Positions 32,530 to 41,610 of a stretch of 64,000 nt of DNA are shown piece after piece. A program made the position numbers and the translations under genes. The first letter of the stretch is position 1; every line of letters begins with the position of its first letter. Origin of the DNA: Ruminococcaceae bacterium YAD3003 (GTDB taxonomy: Bacteria > Bacillota > Clostridia > Saccharofermentanales > Saccharofermentanaceae); contig FNPA01000012.1 in assembly GCA_900107185.1 (NCBI GenBank), positions 56,752-120,751 of the forward strand, read 5' to 3'. The notes beneath the pieces were generated by a model. The model was not told where the DNA came from and did not search any database. It worked only from the letters and a program-made list of their open reading frames with translations.

Positions 32530-35500
32530 ATGGCTAATCTTCAGAATGAACGAACGGCTGAACGCAACGATGTTGCAGGAAGAATAGTTCGTATCTGTAT
32601 ATTAATCATCGTTTCATTTGTCGTTGCAATTGCAGCGGTTTCTTTCGCTGTGCATCACATGAGACTGCAGTTTGAGGACGAATTCAAAAAGATATCCGAC
32701 ACAAAAATGCAGCAGGTTACTGATGTAGTAAGGATGTGTGTTGACGGTGATGATCTGGTTACCAACACTGTTAATGCTCCTGCAAAATACAGTGCACTCT
32801 TAGACCTTATGCTCGCAGATACTTCTACAGAGAATCTGTCTGCTGAAGGTTACGGATTGTTCGGATATAGTCAGGGTCAGTTATCACTTCTCGTAAGCAG
32901 GGGCGTTAACGATCCTTCCGAGTTCGCTGTTGCTGGCAGAGATATTTCCGAGTGGCTCGGTACTGCTGATTCTACTGTCTTAATAGGCGAGAATTATGAG
33001 AGTATCATTGTTCCTATTACTGACAGCACAGGAATGTGTGTTGGTGTATTTGAATATAAGTGCACATTCGGTGAGCTCTATGCGATCGGCGATAAACTCG
33101 AGAGCAGAATCCTTACAGCTGTTATGATCGCCGTTGTTGCTGGCGTTCTCCTTTTCGCTGTACAGGAGATCGTAATCAGAGTAGTCGGCAGCCGTCAGAA
33201 TGGTTCAGGCGGTAAGAAGAATACTGAAACACCTCAGAACCGTGACAGAAGACTCATTTCTTCTACTATCGGTTATTGCTTTACGATCATTCTCGTCGTA
33301 CTGCTCGTTATGGCAACACAACTCTCGAAAACATATATCAAGGCGCTCGAGAGTGAGCGTGCAGATATGATGGAGAGATGCGCAGTTACATGCGCAGCAG
33401 CTCTTACATATTCCGAAGTAAAAGAGAACATGTCATACATGCTCCCGATCTATAAATATGCTGCGGATAAGCCTTATGAGGTCAACATCTATACAATGGC
33501 CGGAGATTCTTTCTTAAGGCTCTATTCATCAACTGCAACAGGTAATGTTCAGCAGTATTATCTTACAGGCGCAGGCAATCAGTATGTTGATTGTTTCGGT
33601 TTGCAGCAGTCTGCATTTACTTCACGTAATGATGGCGGCGTTTCTTACGTATGCGCAATTGCACCTATCATTTCTTCATCAAATACCGTAGCAGGCGTTT
33701 TGGAAATCATGATGCCCCGTTCTGATTTTGAGAGTTCAGTAAACGGAATGAGCTTGTCATGGATTTTCACGATTATCTCAATCGCGCTCTCTATGGGTAT
33801 CATGATCTTCGAACTTAACCTTTTGATCTCAACAATTTCAAAGGGTATTTCCGGCAACGCACCGATACTCGTAATGTATGGTGAGAATGCAAACAGATTC
33901 CTCTCATTCTTTACGGCATTTGGCTCGATAATGATGCCGATAAGTTTTGCTAATTATTTCAAAGACCAATTGAGTAATCTTCCAATGCCTGTAGTCCAGG
34001 CAATAATCTGTGTTTCTTTGCTCCTGTTTATCTGGGGTTTCCTCGGTTTCTCAGGAATCAGAAACAGCCTTAAGATGAAGTTCACGAGCAGGATCGCTCT
34101 TATCGCAGTTACATGTGCAGGTTATTTCTTTGCTCTTGTAGCAGGCGTTTTGAATTTTGCTTATATCACTGCAGTTTTGGCTCTTCCTATCGGTTTCTGT
34201 TTCGGTATGGCTTTTGATTATTTGAGAGACTACAGAATCAATGCAGGCAGATTAGGATATAAGGATTATAACGACAGAGTAATTCATAACGTCCAGGCAT
34301 CATCATACTTCCTCGGAGCATCTGTCGGTGCCGTAATTGCAGGTATCTGTTATGAGAGATACGGACTGTTTGTAGTAACCATCATCAGTGGTGCTGCACT
34401 CGTTCTTACAGCAATCGGAATGATCTACTTCATGCAGAACAATACACAGGTTAGGGAAGCGCCTTTGTCTATCAGCAGTTTCCTTTCTGTATTCAGTGAT
34501 TCAAGAACAGCAAGTTTCCTTAATTCTTCGTTCCTGATGCTCGGTGTTGCATTGTCATTCATCCTTTTGTTCATTCCTAACTTCCTAAAGAATGTAGGAA
34601 TCTCTCTGGCAACAACATCGTTCTTCTTCCTTGTAAGCGGATTCATGGCATGTTTTGTATGCGGTTTCTTTAAGAACAAATTCGCGCATCTGCTTACATC
34701 AAGAACAAGAGTATTGATTCAGGCAGTTTCAACCGTAATTGGTCTTTTGCTCTTCGCGTTGATGCCGTCAGCAAAGATGCTCGTACTAACTTGTGCATTC
34801 CTTGGAATCGCACTGGGCATTCATGACTATTACTACATTTACGTTCTTTATCTTATCTGCAACGGAAAGCTTAAGACTAACCTCAGAAAGCTCGCTGAGT
34901 ACGCGGTCTATCTTGGCGTTGGTGTAATGCTTCCTATATTTATGGTTGCATTCATGGTTAAGAATGTAAGAATCACATTCCTTATCCTGACATTGCTCGT
35001 TGCTATACTGGCATTCATTTATCCTCTGTCACCGTTCTCAGGAAAGATCGATGAGAGAGATTTATCTTTGAAGCCTCAGAAGAAGCAGCGTGAGAATCCT
35101 GCTCCTAAGGCTAAGAAGGCACCTCAGGCTTCACGTCCTGCTATGCCTCAGCCTGCATTTGATGTAGCAGGTGCAGAAGGTGTTCCTGCAGAAATGACTG
35201 ATAATGTTAACGAGCAGATCCCTCAGATGGAATCCGTAGTAACTGAAGAAGCTTATGGTACAGAGCCTGCTCCTGCTGAAGCATATGCTCAGCCTCAGCA
35301 GTATCAGTCACAGCAGTACCAAGCTGAACAGTATCAGGCTGAACAGTATAAGCAGTATCAACAGCAATACCAGCAGCCTCAACAGTATCAGGATCAGGCA
35401 TATCAGCAACAGTACCAGCAGCAGTATCAGCAGCCGGTTGATCCTTATGTTGGCGCTGAGAATTCTGCTTTTGGTGTACAGGAACCGCAGGCACCTTATG

Positions 35501-35556
35501 ATCCTATGGCGTTCCTGAATGATGAAGGTAATGATGGAGGAAATCAAAATGGCTGA
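32530..35556 (+). CDS. Large membrane protein: two external sensor-like domains, MFS-like bundle, Gln/Tyr-rich tail
   Basis: A 1008-residue protein. TM1 (about residues 20-45) and TM2 (about 195-215) flank a first external domain; TM3 (about 245-265) and a TM near 410-435 flank a second one. Both have the helix-strand look of Cache-type sensors (LLVSRGVNDPSEF, YMLPIYKYAADKPYEVNIYTM). About 11 further TM helices (460-835) look like a major-facilitator bundle, with a family-like SVGAVIAGICYERYG. The cytoplasmic tail is Pro/Ala-rich, then a run of QYQ/QQY repeats (about 920-980). TMs and tail are plain; sensor and MFS assignments are moderate. It overlaps the next gene by 8 bp. Function unknown. 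Confidence 0.75.
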   Translation: MANLQNERTAERNDVAGRIVRICILIIVSFVVAIAAVSFAVHHMRLQFEDEFKKISDTKMQQVTDVVRMCVDGDDLVTNTVNAPAKYSALLDLMLADTSTENLSAEGYGLFGYSQGQLSLLVSRGVNDPSEFAVAGRDISEWLGTADSTVLIGENYESIIVPITDSTGMCVGVFEYKCTFGELYAIGDKLESRILTAVMIAVVAGVLLFAVQEIVIRVVGSRQNGSGGKKNTETPQNRDRRLISSTIGYCFTIILVVLLVMATQLSKTYIKALESERADMMERCAVTCAAALTYSEVKENMSYMLPIYKYAADKPYEVNIYTMAGDSFLRLYSSTATGNVQQYYLTGAGNQYVDCFGLQQSAFTSRNDGGVSYVCAIAPIISSSNTVAGVLEIMMPRSDFESSVNGMSLSWIFTIISIALSMGIMIFELNLLISTISKGISGNAPILVMYGENANRFLSFFTAFGSIMMPISFANYFKDQLSNLPMPVVQAIICVSLLLFIWGFLGFSGIRNSLKMKFTSRIALIAVTCAGYFFALVAGVLNFAYITAVLALPIGFCFGMAFDYLRDYRINAGRLGYKDYNDRVIHNVQASSYFLGASVGAVIAGICYERYGLFVVTIISGAALVLTAIGMIYFMQNNTQVREAPLSISSFLSVFSDSRTASFLNSSFLMLGVALSFILLFIPNFLKNVGISLATTSFFFLVSGFMACFVCGFFKNKFAHLLTSRTRVLIQAVSTVIGLLLFALMPSAKMLVLTCAFLGIALGIHDYYYIYVLYLICNGKLKTNLRKLAEYAVYLGVGVMLPIFMVAFMVKNVRITFLILTLLVAILAFIYPLSPFSGKIDERDLSLKPQKKQRENPAPKAKKAPQASRPAMPQPAFDVAGAEGVPAEMTDNVNEQIPQMESVVTEEAYGTEPAPAEAYAQPQQYQSQQYQAEQYQAEQYKQYQQQYQQPQQYQDQAYQQQYQQQYQQPVDPYVGAENSAFGVQEPQAPYDPMAFLNDEGNDGGNQNG

Positions 35557-36325
35557 TGAACTCTGGAATCAAAAACTGACAAGAGAGAACATTCGTGATT
35601 TCTATATGTCTACTGTAGTTATGGTTTATTCATCCTGCTACGGTATCACTAAGGAAGCTACTAGATGTGAGAATGCAATCGTTAAATCGTATTTGGATAT
35701 TTATTCCAAGAGAAATAACGTACCTGCAGACAGAGTAATCTATGAGTTTGGTGATATCCTTTTGGAGAACTCCAAAAACATCGTTGCCCAGTATCCGCTT
35801 CCTGCTGATCTCTCATTTGAGGAGAGAGTACTTGATGAATATACACGTAACTCAATGCTCGAGAAGATCCTTTCGAAAATCGATTCAAAGAGCTTCAGAG
35901 CTTTGGAATTCATCAATACTGATGTAAAGAATAAGGCTAGACGTCCGAGACAGATGCGTAAGCTTAATGATCTGTTCCAGGTAACACCTCTGCTGGTTCT
36001 TGAGATCATTGTTCTTGCTGTTGTTATCTGGGCTGTAAGTTATCTTGCAATTACTCTCCCTTACAGACATTCAGAACTGATCAACGAAAAGAGTATTTTC
36101 GAGACTGCTTCGATTCAGGAACAGTACATTGCAGCGCTGCCTTTCTATCCGGTCAAGGTTCAGACCAATAAGACAGCAGAAGAAGGATTCCTTCCTGCAC
36201 CTACTGTTGCTACCGAGGTTACAGAAACTTCAGCCGAGAGTCAGTCTGAGACAACAGATGACGGACTTCCGAAGGCATCACTTGCTGAAACAACGATACC
36301 TGAAGTATCTGCTACAAGCGGCTGA
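35549..36325 (+). CDS. Single-pass membrane protein coupled to the sensor-MFS gene
   Basis: A 258-residue protein. The start is ATG 35549, with GGAGG 8 bp upstream and inside the end of the preceding gene; an open frame begins 30 bp earlier but lacks a ribosome binding site. A cytoplasmic helical N-domain (about 1-150; MADELWNQKLTRENIRDFYM) is followed by one TM helix (LLVLEIIVLAVVIWAVSYLAI, about residues 158-178; key part LEIIVLAVVIWAVSYL) and an external Thr/Ser/Glu-rich tail. The N-domain recalls an anti-sigma or sigma-like helical bundle in size only. Coupled translation points to a complex with the upstream protein. Function unknown. Confidence 0.75.
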   Translation: MADELWNQKLTRENIRDFYMSTVVMVYSSCYGITKEATRCENAIVKSYLDIYSKRNNVPADRVIYEFGDILLENSKNIVAQYPLPADLSFEERVLDEYTRNSMLEKILSKIDSKSFRALEFINTDVKNKARRPRQMRKLNDLFQVTPLLVLEIIVLAVVIWAVSYLAITLPYRHSELINEKSIFETASIQEQYIAALPFYPVKVQTNKTAEEGFLPAPTVATEVTETSAESQSETTDDGLPKASLAETTIPEVSATSG

Positions 36326-36363
36326 CGTATATCAGACAAAATAACAATTAATTGCATAAGAAT

Positions 36364-36397
36364 CTGTCCTAATCGTGTTATGATTAGGACAGTTTTT
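36364..36397 (+). terminator. Terminator of the sensor-MFS pair
   Basis: TGTCCTAATC pairs with GATTAGGACA across a GTGTTAT loop, followed by T6. Confidence 0.9.
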
Positions 36398-36410
36398 TGT
36401 GAGGTTAGAC

Positions 36411-37040
36411 ATGGACAAGCGTTTTAAAGTGTTAATGATCAACGGCAGCCCCAGAGAAAAGGGAAATATTACTTTGGCATTCAGCGAGATGGAGAAAGTA
36501 TTCGACGAAGCAAATGTTGAATACGAGAATATCCAGATAGGCAGAATGGATATCAGAGGATGCATTGCCTGTGAAAAATGCAGAGAAACAGGTAAGTGTG
36601 TATTTAACGATATCGTAAATGAATTGTCTGCAAAACTCGAAGAAGCTGATGGCCTGGTTATTGGCGGACCTGTTTACTATGGTTCTGCAAACGGTACTCT
36701 GATGTCTTGCCTGCAGAGAATGTTCTACAGTAATCATTCGGATAAGAGCAATAAGGTAGGCGCTTCAGTTGTAAGTGCGAGACGTTCCGGATGCACTGCT
36801 GCTTTCGATGAGTTAAACAAGTTCTTTACAATGTCTAATATGCCCGTAGCCACTAGCCAATATTGGAATAATATTTACGGCTGGGAACCGGGAGAAGGCA
36901 GTGTTGATGACGAAGGCAGACAGGTAATGCGTGTATTGGCAAGAAATATGGTTTTCCTTATGAAGAGTATTTCATTGGGAAAAGAACAGATCGGACTTCC
37001 AGAAGAAGAGGATCGTGTTTGGACAAACTTTACCAGATAA
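36411..37040 (+). CDS. NADPH-dependent FMN reductase / flavodoxin-fold oxidoreductase
   Basis: A 209-residue protein starting at ATG 36411 (GAGG upstream; GTG at 36399 is possible). The flavin phosphate loop is VLMINGSPREKGNI, and the family motif GPVYYGSANGTLMSCLQR follows. A CxxCxxxxKC-like cluster (CIACEKCRETGKC) is seen, as in iron-sulfur flavoprotein-type NAD(P)H oxidoreductases, where it sits near the N-terminal third. The protein likely reduces quinones or other small acceptors with FMN. It stands alone between a terminator and an unrelated membrane protein gene. Confidence 0.9.
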   Translation: MDKRFKVLMINGSPREKGNITLAFSEMEKVFDEANVEYENIQIGRMDIRGCIACEKCRETGKCVFNDIVNELSAKLEEADGLVIGGPVYYGSANGTLMSCLQRMFYSNHSDKSNKVGASVVSARRSGCTAAFDELNKFFTMSNMPVATSQYWNNIYGWEPGEGSVDDEGRQVMRVLARNMVFLMKSISLGKEQIGLPEEEDRVWTNFTR

Positions 37041-37098
37041 AGCGGTATCAGTTTTCTTATGTTACAATTGTTGGCATAACAGTGGGGAGAATTAGCTA

Positions 37099-38010
37099 AT
37101 GGATGCAAGAGATTTCTTAATTGAACTGAACAGCAGTCTGAATTTTCACTTTGCCGGACAGTCTGTTATTACAGGAACCTACGGCGGATATATTTACGAG
37201 ATTTCATTTGAACCTGACGGAAGACTGAAGGCTCATACAAATGTCCGTTTGTTTGGCGATCTGCCGGTTGAAGAACATATCGCTGAAGCATATCGTAAAC
37301 TAAGCTGTTTCAGTTCATATACTCTTGTAGAAGATTCTATTGACCTGTTCGCTGATGCTGAATCATTAGATGAAGACAAGGTGTTTTCTATTACTGTAGA
37401 TATTTCATCTTTCTCCGGCACATTGAATTCTTTAGGTTATAAGACTGTTGTTGCTCCCGAACCTGAGACAGAGCCTGTCCAGCAGCCTGCTGCTTATCAG
37501 AATCCGGTTATATCACAGATCGAAACTGATGAAGAAGAACCGCATTTGCCGCGTAAGATCGGCCTCGGAATCTTAGGTGCTCTTATCGGTACGGTTGCTT
37601 CAGTAGGTCTTTGGATCCTTTTGTCTTTGACCAATTATATGTGGCCTTTTGTACTCGGAGCAGTTGTTGTACTTATTGCACCTATCCTCTTGTATGAGAC
37701 TTTTACTAAAGAGAAAACCTCAGCAGTCCAGATTACCATCTCTTTATTCTTTTCTGCGGTTGGGCTCATATTAGGTGACAGGCTTATATGGACTTTCGAT
37801 ATTATGAGGAATTTTGACGATGTTACCTTTGAACAGGCTTATTGGGAAATCCCTTATCTGGTAGAAGATGGTATCGTTAATTCAACAGATTACTATCAGG
37901 ATTACATTGTAATAGTTATTGCTCTTGTATTGTTTACGATTATTTTCTTCGGAAACTACATTAAGGGCGGTATGTCTGTATCGAAGCTGTTAAGCAAGAG
38001 AGCCAGATAA
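37099..38010 (+). CDS. Hypothetical four-TM membrane protein
   Basis: A 303-residue protein. A soluble N-domain of about 145 residues (MDARDFLIELNSSLNFHFA; later IYEISFEPDGRLK) ends in a Pro/Glu linker. It is followed by TM helices at about 155-180, 185-205, 210-235 and 270-290 (GILGALIGTVASVGLWILL, PFVLGAVVVLIAPILLY, ITISLFFSAVGLILGDRL, YIVIVIALVLFTIIFFG). GGGGAG precedes the start. No motif identifies a function. The next gene is convergent, with a 3-bp gap. Confidence 0.8.
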   Translation: MDARDFLIELNSSLNFHFAGQSVITGTYGGYIYEISFEPDGRLKAHTNVRLFGDLPVEEHIAEAYRKLSCFSSYTLVEDSIDLFADAESLDEDKVFSITVDISSFSGTLNSLGYKTVVAPEPETEPVQQPAAYQNPVISQIETDEEEPHLPRKIGLGILGALIGTVASVGLWILLSLTNYMWPFVLGAVVVLIAPILLYETFTKEKTSAVQITISLFFSAVGLILGDRLIWTFDIMRNFDDVTFEQAYWEIPYLVEDGIVNSTDYYQDYIVIVIALVLFTIIFFGNYIKGGMSVSKLLSKRAR

Positions 38011-38013
38011 ATC

Positions 38014-38991
38014 TTATTTCTTATCAGGATCGAAATTAGCCAAAGGATTACTCTCGATAGCCTTTTGTAAGGCTTCGTCATCTACATGGGTGTAAATCTG
38101 AGTAGTGGAGACGCTCTGGTGTCCTAATATCATTTGGAGATTTCTGATATCGACCTTACCATATTTATACATGAGTGTAGCCGCGGTATGTCTTAATTTA
38201 TGGACAGAATAGACGTTGGTATCTATTCCGGCTTCGGCTAAAAGACGCTTTATCGTTATTTGGATCATGTCATCAGACAATCTCGTGCCGCGCTTTGAGA
38301 CGAATAATGCTTTTTCTGCTTCCGGCTTGATCTTAAGAGTTGCTCGCTTTTGCATCCAGTCGTCTATGGCTTCAAGACACGCGTCGTTAAGATAGATCGT
38401 GCGTTCTTTATTACCTTTACCGATAACGGTCAGAGTAGTGTCGTGTATATCGTTGATGTTGATACCGCGAAGTTCTGATAAACGCATTCCACAGTTAAGG
38501 AACAGCGTGAGCATACAGTAATCACGTTCGTTGGATTCCTTGGGTGAATCGTAAGCCGTTCTAAGAAGTGCCTGACTCTGTTCGAGTGTCAGATATTTAG
38601 GATTGCGTTTACCTATTTTAGGAGATTCCAGATCGTATGCCGGATTATTATCGATTACTCTTCTTTTTGAATGAAGATATTTAAAAAAGCTTCTGAGGGA
38701 AGCGATATGTCTGGCCCTTGCAGCATTTGACTGTTTTCTGGATCTGGACAGCCAGATAACGAATGCCAGCAGATCGTCAGTTGTAACCCTGTTAAGAGTT
38801 TTTACATCTATATCAGATATGTCAATTTCTTCCAGAGGAGTATCTTCGGGCACCAGTCCGCGGTCGATCTTAAGAAATCTCGCGAAAAGAATGAGATCAT
38901 ATTTATATTCCTTTACTGTCAGTTCCGAACGGCCGAGAGCTGCCAGCATATAGCTGCAGTAATTCTCAAGTAACGGAAAAGACGGTGACAT
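38014..38991 (-). CDS. xerD: Tyrosine recombinase (XerC/XerD-like)
   Basis: A 325-residue site-specific recombinase. An N-terminal core-binding SAM-like domain (about 1-110; LGRSELTVKEYKYDL, NAARARHIASLRSFFKYLHS) precedes the catalytic domain with Arg in NCGMRLSELRG, Lys near VIGKGNKERTI, HxxR in SVHKLRHTAA, the second His in LGHQSVSTTQ and the Tyr nucleophile in QIYTHV. Size and motifs match the XerC/XerD family, which resolves chromosome dimers, but a phage or plasmid-type integrase is possible. No dif-like site is obvious in the 150 bp upstream. No other mobile-element genes are next to it. Confidence 0.88.
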   Translation of the reverse strand: MSPSFPLLENYCSYMLAALGRSELTVKEYKYDLILFARFLKIDRGLVPEDTPLEEIDISDIDVKTLNRVTTDDLLAFVIWLSRSRKQSNAARARHIASLRSFFKYLHSKRRVIDNNPAYDLESPKIGKRNPKYLTLEQSQALLRTAYDSPKESNERDYCMLTLFLNCGMRLSELRGININDIHDTTLTVIGKGNKERTIYLNDACLEAIDDWMQKRATLKIKPEAEKALFVSKRGTRLSDDMIQITIKRLLAEAGIDTNVYSVHKLRHTAATLMYKYGKVDIRNLQMILGHQSVSTTQIYTHVDDEALQKAIESNPLANFDPDKK

Positions 38992-39139
38992 AAGATCTCA
39001 AACCTCCGGTGGTAATGACTAAATTATATTACAAATATCGGGATTCAAGTGTTTTTTGAAAGTTTATATGTTTATGAGGGAATAATAATGTTAGATTGTA
39101 TTGAGGATGAAGTATTAATTAGAAATTAGGAGCACAACT

Positions 39140-40087
39140 ATGTTCTTGACTAATGAAGAATTAAAGAAGATATATTTCGGAGCATATGAATTCGAGGAGA
39201 CTGATGACGGATATCTCAAAGCAAACCAGTATTCAAAAGCGCAGATGGAATATTTTAAGGGCGCTTTTGAAATGTGGTATGAGAGGTGCGATGCATCCAC
39301 AGCAAAGACTTTGGAACTGAGGACAGATGCATCGAAAATATCATTCGACTATAAATTCCTGTGGAAATGCTCGGAGGATTCCGTTGAGCTATATGTTGAC
39401 GGGCTCGCACATCAAATATATTACGTTAAGGATATGAAGGAAGAGGGAAGACTGGAATTTGATCTCCCTGAAGGTGTTCATGATGTTGTTATCTACCTTG
39501 CAGCTGATGCAACTCTCGTTATAAAAGATTTTTCTGTTGATTCTTCTTATGAGATACCCGTAAAGGATACTAAAGTTCTCTGGCTCGGTGATTCGATCAC
39601 TCAGGGCTATGGACCTCTGCGTTCATCAGAAACCTACGTCAGCATAGCTAACCGCGAACTTAACTGGGACATAATAAATCAGGGAATAGGCGGATATATC
39701 TACGATAAGAAATCGCTGATGAAGATGCCGGGGTACGATCCTGACAAGATAGTTGTGGCTCTGGGTACAAATCAATACGGTGATGGTACTGAAGCAGTTG
39801 AAGAATACTATGAGGCACTTACAAACATTTATGGCACGGATAAACCTGTCCTTTGTATATCTCCAATCTGGAGGGGTGATAACCTTGAGGCGCTTCCCGT
39901 ATTTTACGGTTTCTGCAAAAAGGTAAGGGAGATAGCAGGTAGATATCCCAACATCAAAGTGATAGACGGACTTAGTCTTGTTCCTCACCTAGAAGAATAC
40001 TATCTCGACAATCTTCACCCTAACTGCGTGGGAACAGAAACTTATGCCGCTAATCTCGTAAAGGCGATAAGAAAAATCGGTTTCTGA
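39140..40087 (+). CDS. SGNH/GDSL hydrolase, probable carbohydrate esterase
   Basis: A 315-residue protein without a signal peptide. The N-terminal part (about 1-135) is a beta-rich module like that of CE2/GDSL-type acetyl-xylan esterases. The catalytic SGNH domain follows: block I LWLGDSITQGYG (nucleophile Ser), block III ALGTNQYGDG (Gly-Asn/Thr-Asn), and block V DNLHPNCVGTETYA with the Asp-His pair. It likely removes acetyl groups from sugars or small esters in the cytoplasm. TAGGAG precedes the start. Substrate is unknown. Confidence 0.9.
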   Translation: MFLTNEELKKIYFGAYEFEETDDGYLKANQYSKAQMEYFKGAFEMWYERCDASTAKTLELRTDASKISFDYKFLWKCSEDSVELYVDGLAHQIYYVKDMKEEGRLEFDLPEGVHDVVIYLAADATLVIKDFSVDSSYEIPVKDTKVLWLGDSITQGYGPLRSSETYVSIANRELNWDIINQGIGGYIYDKKSLMKMPGYDPDKIVVALGTNQYGDGTEAVEEYYEALTNIYGTDKPVLCISPIWRGDNLEALPVFYGFCKKVREIAGRYPNIKVIDGLSLVPHLEEYYLDNLHPNCVGTETYAANLVKAIRKIGF

Positions 40088-40187
40088 TATGTTTTATCAA
40101 AATGGTACAAACATAACATAGTAAAATGGCTTAAAAGACCTGCATTTGTTGACTATTAACAATAATTCGGCATTTTGTTTTTCGCAC

Positions 40188-40216
40188 TTGTTATATAAAA
40201 AGTGTTGTGCTAATAT
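40188..40216 (+). promoter_or_regulatory. Promoter of the asd gene
   Basis: -35 TTGTTA (40188-40193), 17-bp spacer, -10 TAATAT (40211-40216). The roughly 90-nt leader that follows contains a short hairpin (CACGG...CCGTG, near 40271-40288). I do not recognise it as a known riboswitch. Confidence 0.55.
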
Positions 40217-40311
40217 GTGTTTGCTCGAAAGACAATTGTACGCGATACGCGGACAAGCGAGCTGATAATACCACGGTGAAAGCCCGTGAAGAAACAATGG
40301 AGTATTTAGAA

Positions 40312-41397
40312 ATGGAACAGAAACTGAAAGTCGGCATTATCGGAGCAACAGGTTATGTCGGACAGAGATTTATCACACTTCTCGCTAACCATCCTTGGTT
40401 TGAGATCGCTGCTTTATGCGCTTCACCCAGATCAGCTGGTAAGACATATGAAGAGGCAGTAGAGGGAAGATGGAAGCTTGAGATTCCTTGCCCTGAATCC
40501 GTTAAGAAGATGGTTGTTTTCGGCACTGACAATATTGAAGAATATTGCAGCAAGATCGACTTTACTTTCTGTGCTGTAGATATGAAGAAGGATGAGATCC
40601 GTGCTCTTGAAGAGAAGATCGCAAAGCTCGAGTGCCCGGTTGTATCTAACAACTCAGCTAACAGATGGACAGAAGATGTTCCTATGATCATCCCTGAGAT
40701 TAACGCAGATCACGCTCAGCTCATTGAGGCTCAGAAGAAGAGACTCGGTACACAGAGAGGTTTCATCGCTGTTAAGCCTAACTGCTCAATCCAGAGCTAT
40801 GTACCTGCTCTTACACCTTTCCTTGGAAACGGTATTAAGGCTATCTCAGTTTGCACATATCAGGCTATCTCAGGTGCCGGCAAGACGTTCAAGGACTGGC
40901 CTGAGATGATTGAGAACGTTATTCCTTACATCGGTGGTGAAGAGGAGAAGTCTGAGAAGGAGCCTCTCAAGGTTTGGGGTAAGTTCGCAGGCGATCATAT
41001 CGAACTTGCTGAAAAGCCAGTTATCTCTGCTCAGTGCTACCGCGTAGCAGTTCAGGAAGGACATACAGCTGCAGTAAGCGTTTCTTTCGAGAATAAGCCT
41101 TCTAAGGAAGAAATGATCAATGTATGGAAGAATTACGAGAGCGAAGCAGTAAAGCTCGGTCTTCCTTCAGCTCCTAAGCACTTCCTCCAGTACATTGATG
41201 AAGACAACCGCCCTCAGCCTAAACTCGATGCTAATTTCGAGAATGGTATGGGTGTATCTGTAGCAAGACTCAGAGAAGATAATCTCTTTGATTACAAGTT
41301 CGCATGCCTCTCACATAACACATTAAGAGGTGCTGCAGGCGGTGGAGTCCTCACAGCTGAACTCCTCGTTGCTAAGGGATATATCAAAGCAAAATAA
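40312..41397 (+). CDS. asd: Aspartate-semialdehyde dehydrogenase
   Basis: A 361-residue enzyme from ATG 40312, which has TGGAG 9 bp upstream; ATG 40297 is a weaker alternative. The NADP-binding GIIGATGYVGQRFITLL, the catalytic Cys in VKPNCSIQSYVPALTPF and the substrate-binding CYRVAVQEGHTAAVS (His) are visible. It converts aspartyl phosphate to aspartate semialdehyde, at the branch to lysine, threonine, methionine and isoleucine. The sequence is of the archaeal/fungal-type subfamily, which also occurs in some Clostridia, not the usual Bacillus type. A terminator follows. Confidence 0.93.
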   Translation: MEQKLKVGIIGATGYVGQRFITLLANHPWFEIAALCASPRSAGKTYEEAVEGRWKLEIPCPESVKKMVVFGTDNIEEYCSKIDFTFCAVDMKKDEIRALEEKIAKLECPVVSNNSANRWTEDVPMIIPEINADHAQLIEAQKKRLGTQRGFIAVKPNCSIQSYVPALTPFLGNGIKAISVCTYQAISGAGKTFKDWPEMIENVIPYIGGEEEKSEKEPLKVWGKFAGDHIELAEKPVISAQCYRVAVQEGHTAAVSVSFENKPSKEEMINVWKNYESEAVKLGLPSAPKHFLQYIDEDNRPQPKLDANFENGMGVSVARLREDNLFDYKFACLSHNTLRGAAGGGVLTAELLVAKGYIKAK

Positions 41398-41403
41398 GAA
41401 ATT

Positions 41404-41443
41404 TTACCGGTTGAGGATAATTTTTCCTCAGCCGGTATTTTTC
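41404..41443 (+). terminator. Terminator of asd
   Basis: ACCGGTTGAGGA (41406-41417) pairs with TCCTCAGCCGGT (41425-41436), 11 of 12 positions, then a T-rich tract. Confidence 0.88.
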
Positions 41444-41445
41444 TC

Positions 41446-41474
41446 TTGACTTAATAACAACAAATTACTATACT
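41446..41474 (+). promoter_or_regulatory. Promoter of the tRNA-Met / tRNA-Tyr pair
   Basis: -35 TTGACT (41446-41451), 17-bp spacer, -10 TATACT (41469-41474), 39 bp before tRNA-Met. Confidence 0.8.
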
Positions 41475-41513
41475 AATCAAGCGCTTTGAAAAAAGCATGT
41501 GTAGTGTGGATGT

Positions 41514-41590
41514 GGGCCTTTAGCTCAGTTGGTCAGAGCTCCCGGCTCATAACCGGTTGGTCCTGGGTTCGAGTCCCCGAAGGCCCACCA
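41514..41590 (+). tRNA. Elongator-type tRNA-Met (anticodon CAT), with two stem mismatches
   Basis: Acceptor GGGCCTT pairs with AAGGCCC, the D arm is GCTC...GAGC, anticodon loop CTCATAA, A-CCA at the end. The anticodon stem CCCGG/CCGGT has a C-U mismatch at 27-43 and the T stem CTGGG/CCCCG has a U-C mismatch at its second pair. Elongator Met fits best, but tRNA-Ile2 with modified CAT cannot be excluded from sequence alone. Confidence 0.85.
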
Positions 41591-41610
41591 TACACAACAA
41601 TTTAATATAT

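Noticed and set aside
36875..37108. Minus-strand open frame across the flavin reductase stop
   Set aside because: Antisense shadow; the plus-strand gene has clear flavodoxin-fold motifs.
38992..39139. dif site or attachment site next to the tyrosine recombinase
   Set aside because: No 28-bp site with the usual half-sites is visible, and no direct repeats flank the gene.
40222..40311. Riboswitch before asd
   Set aside because: The leader is short and matches none of the riboswitch classes I know; only a small hairpin is seen.
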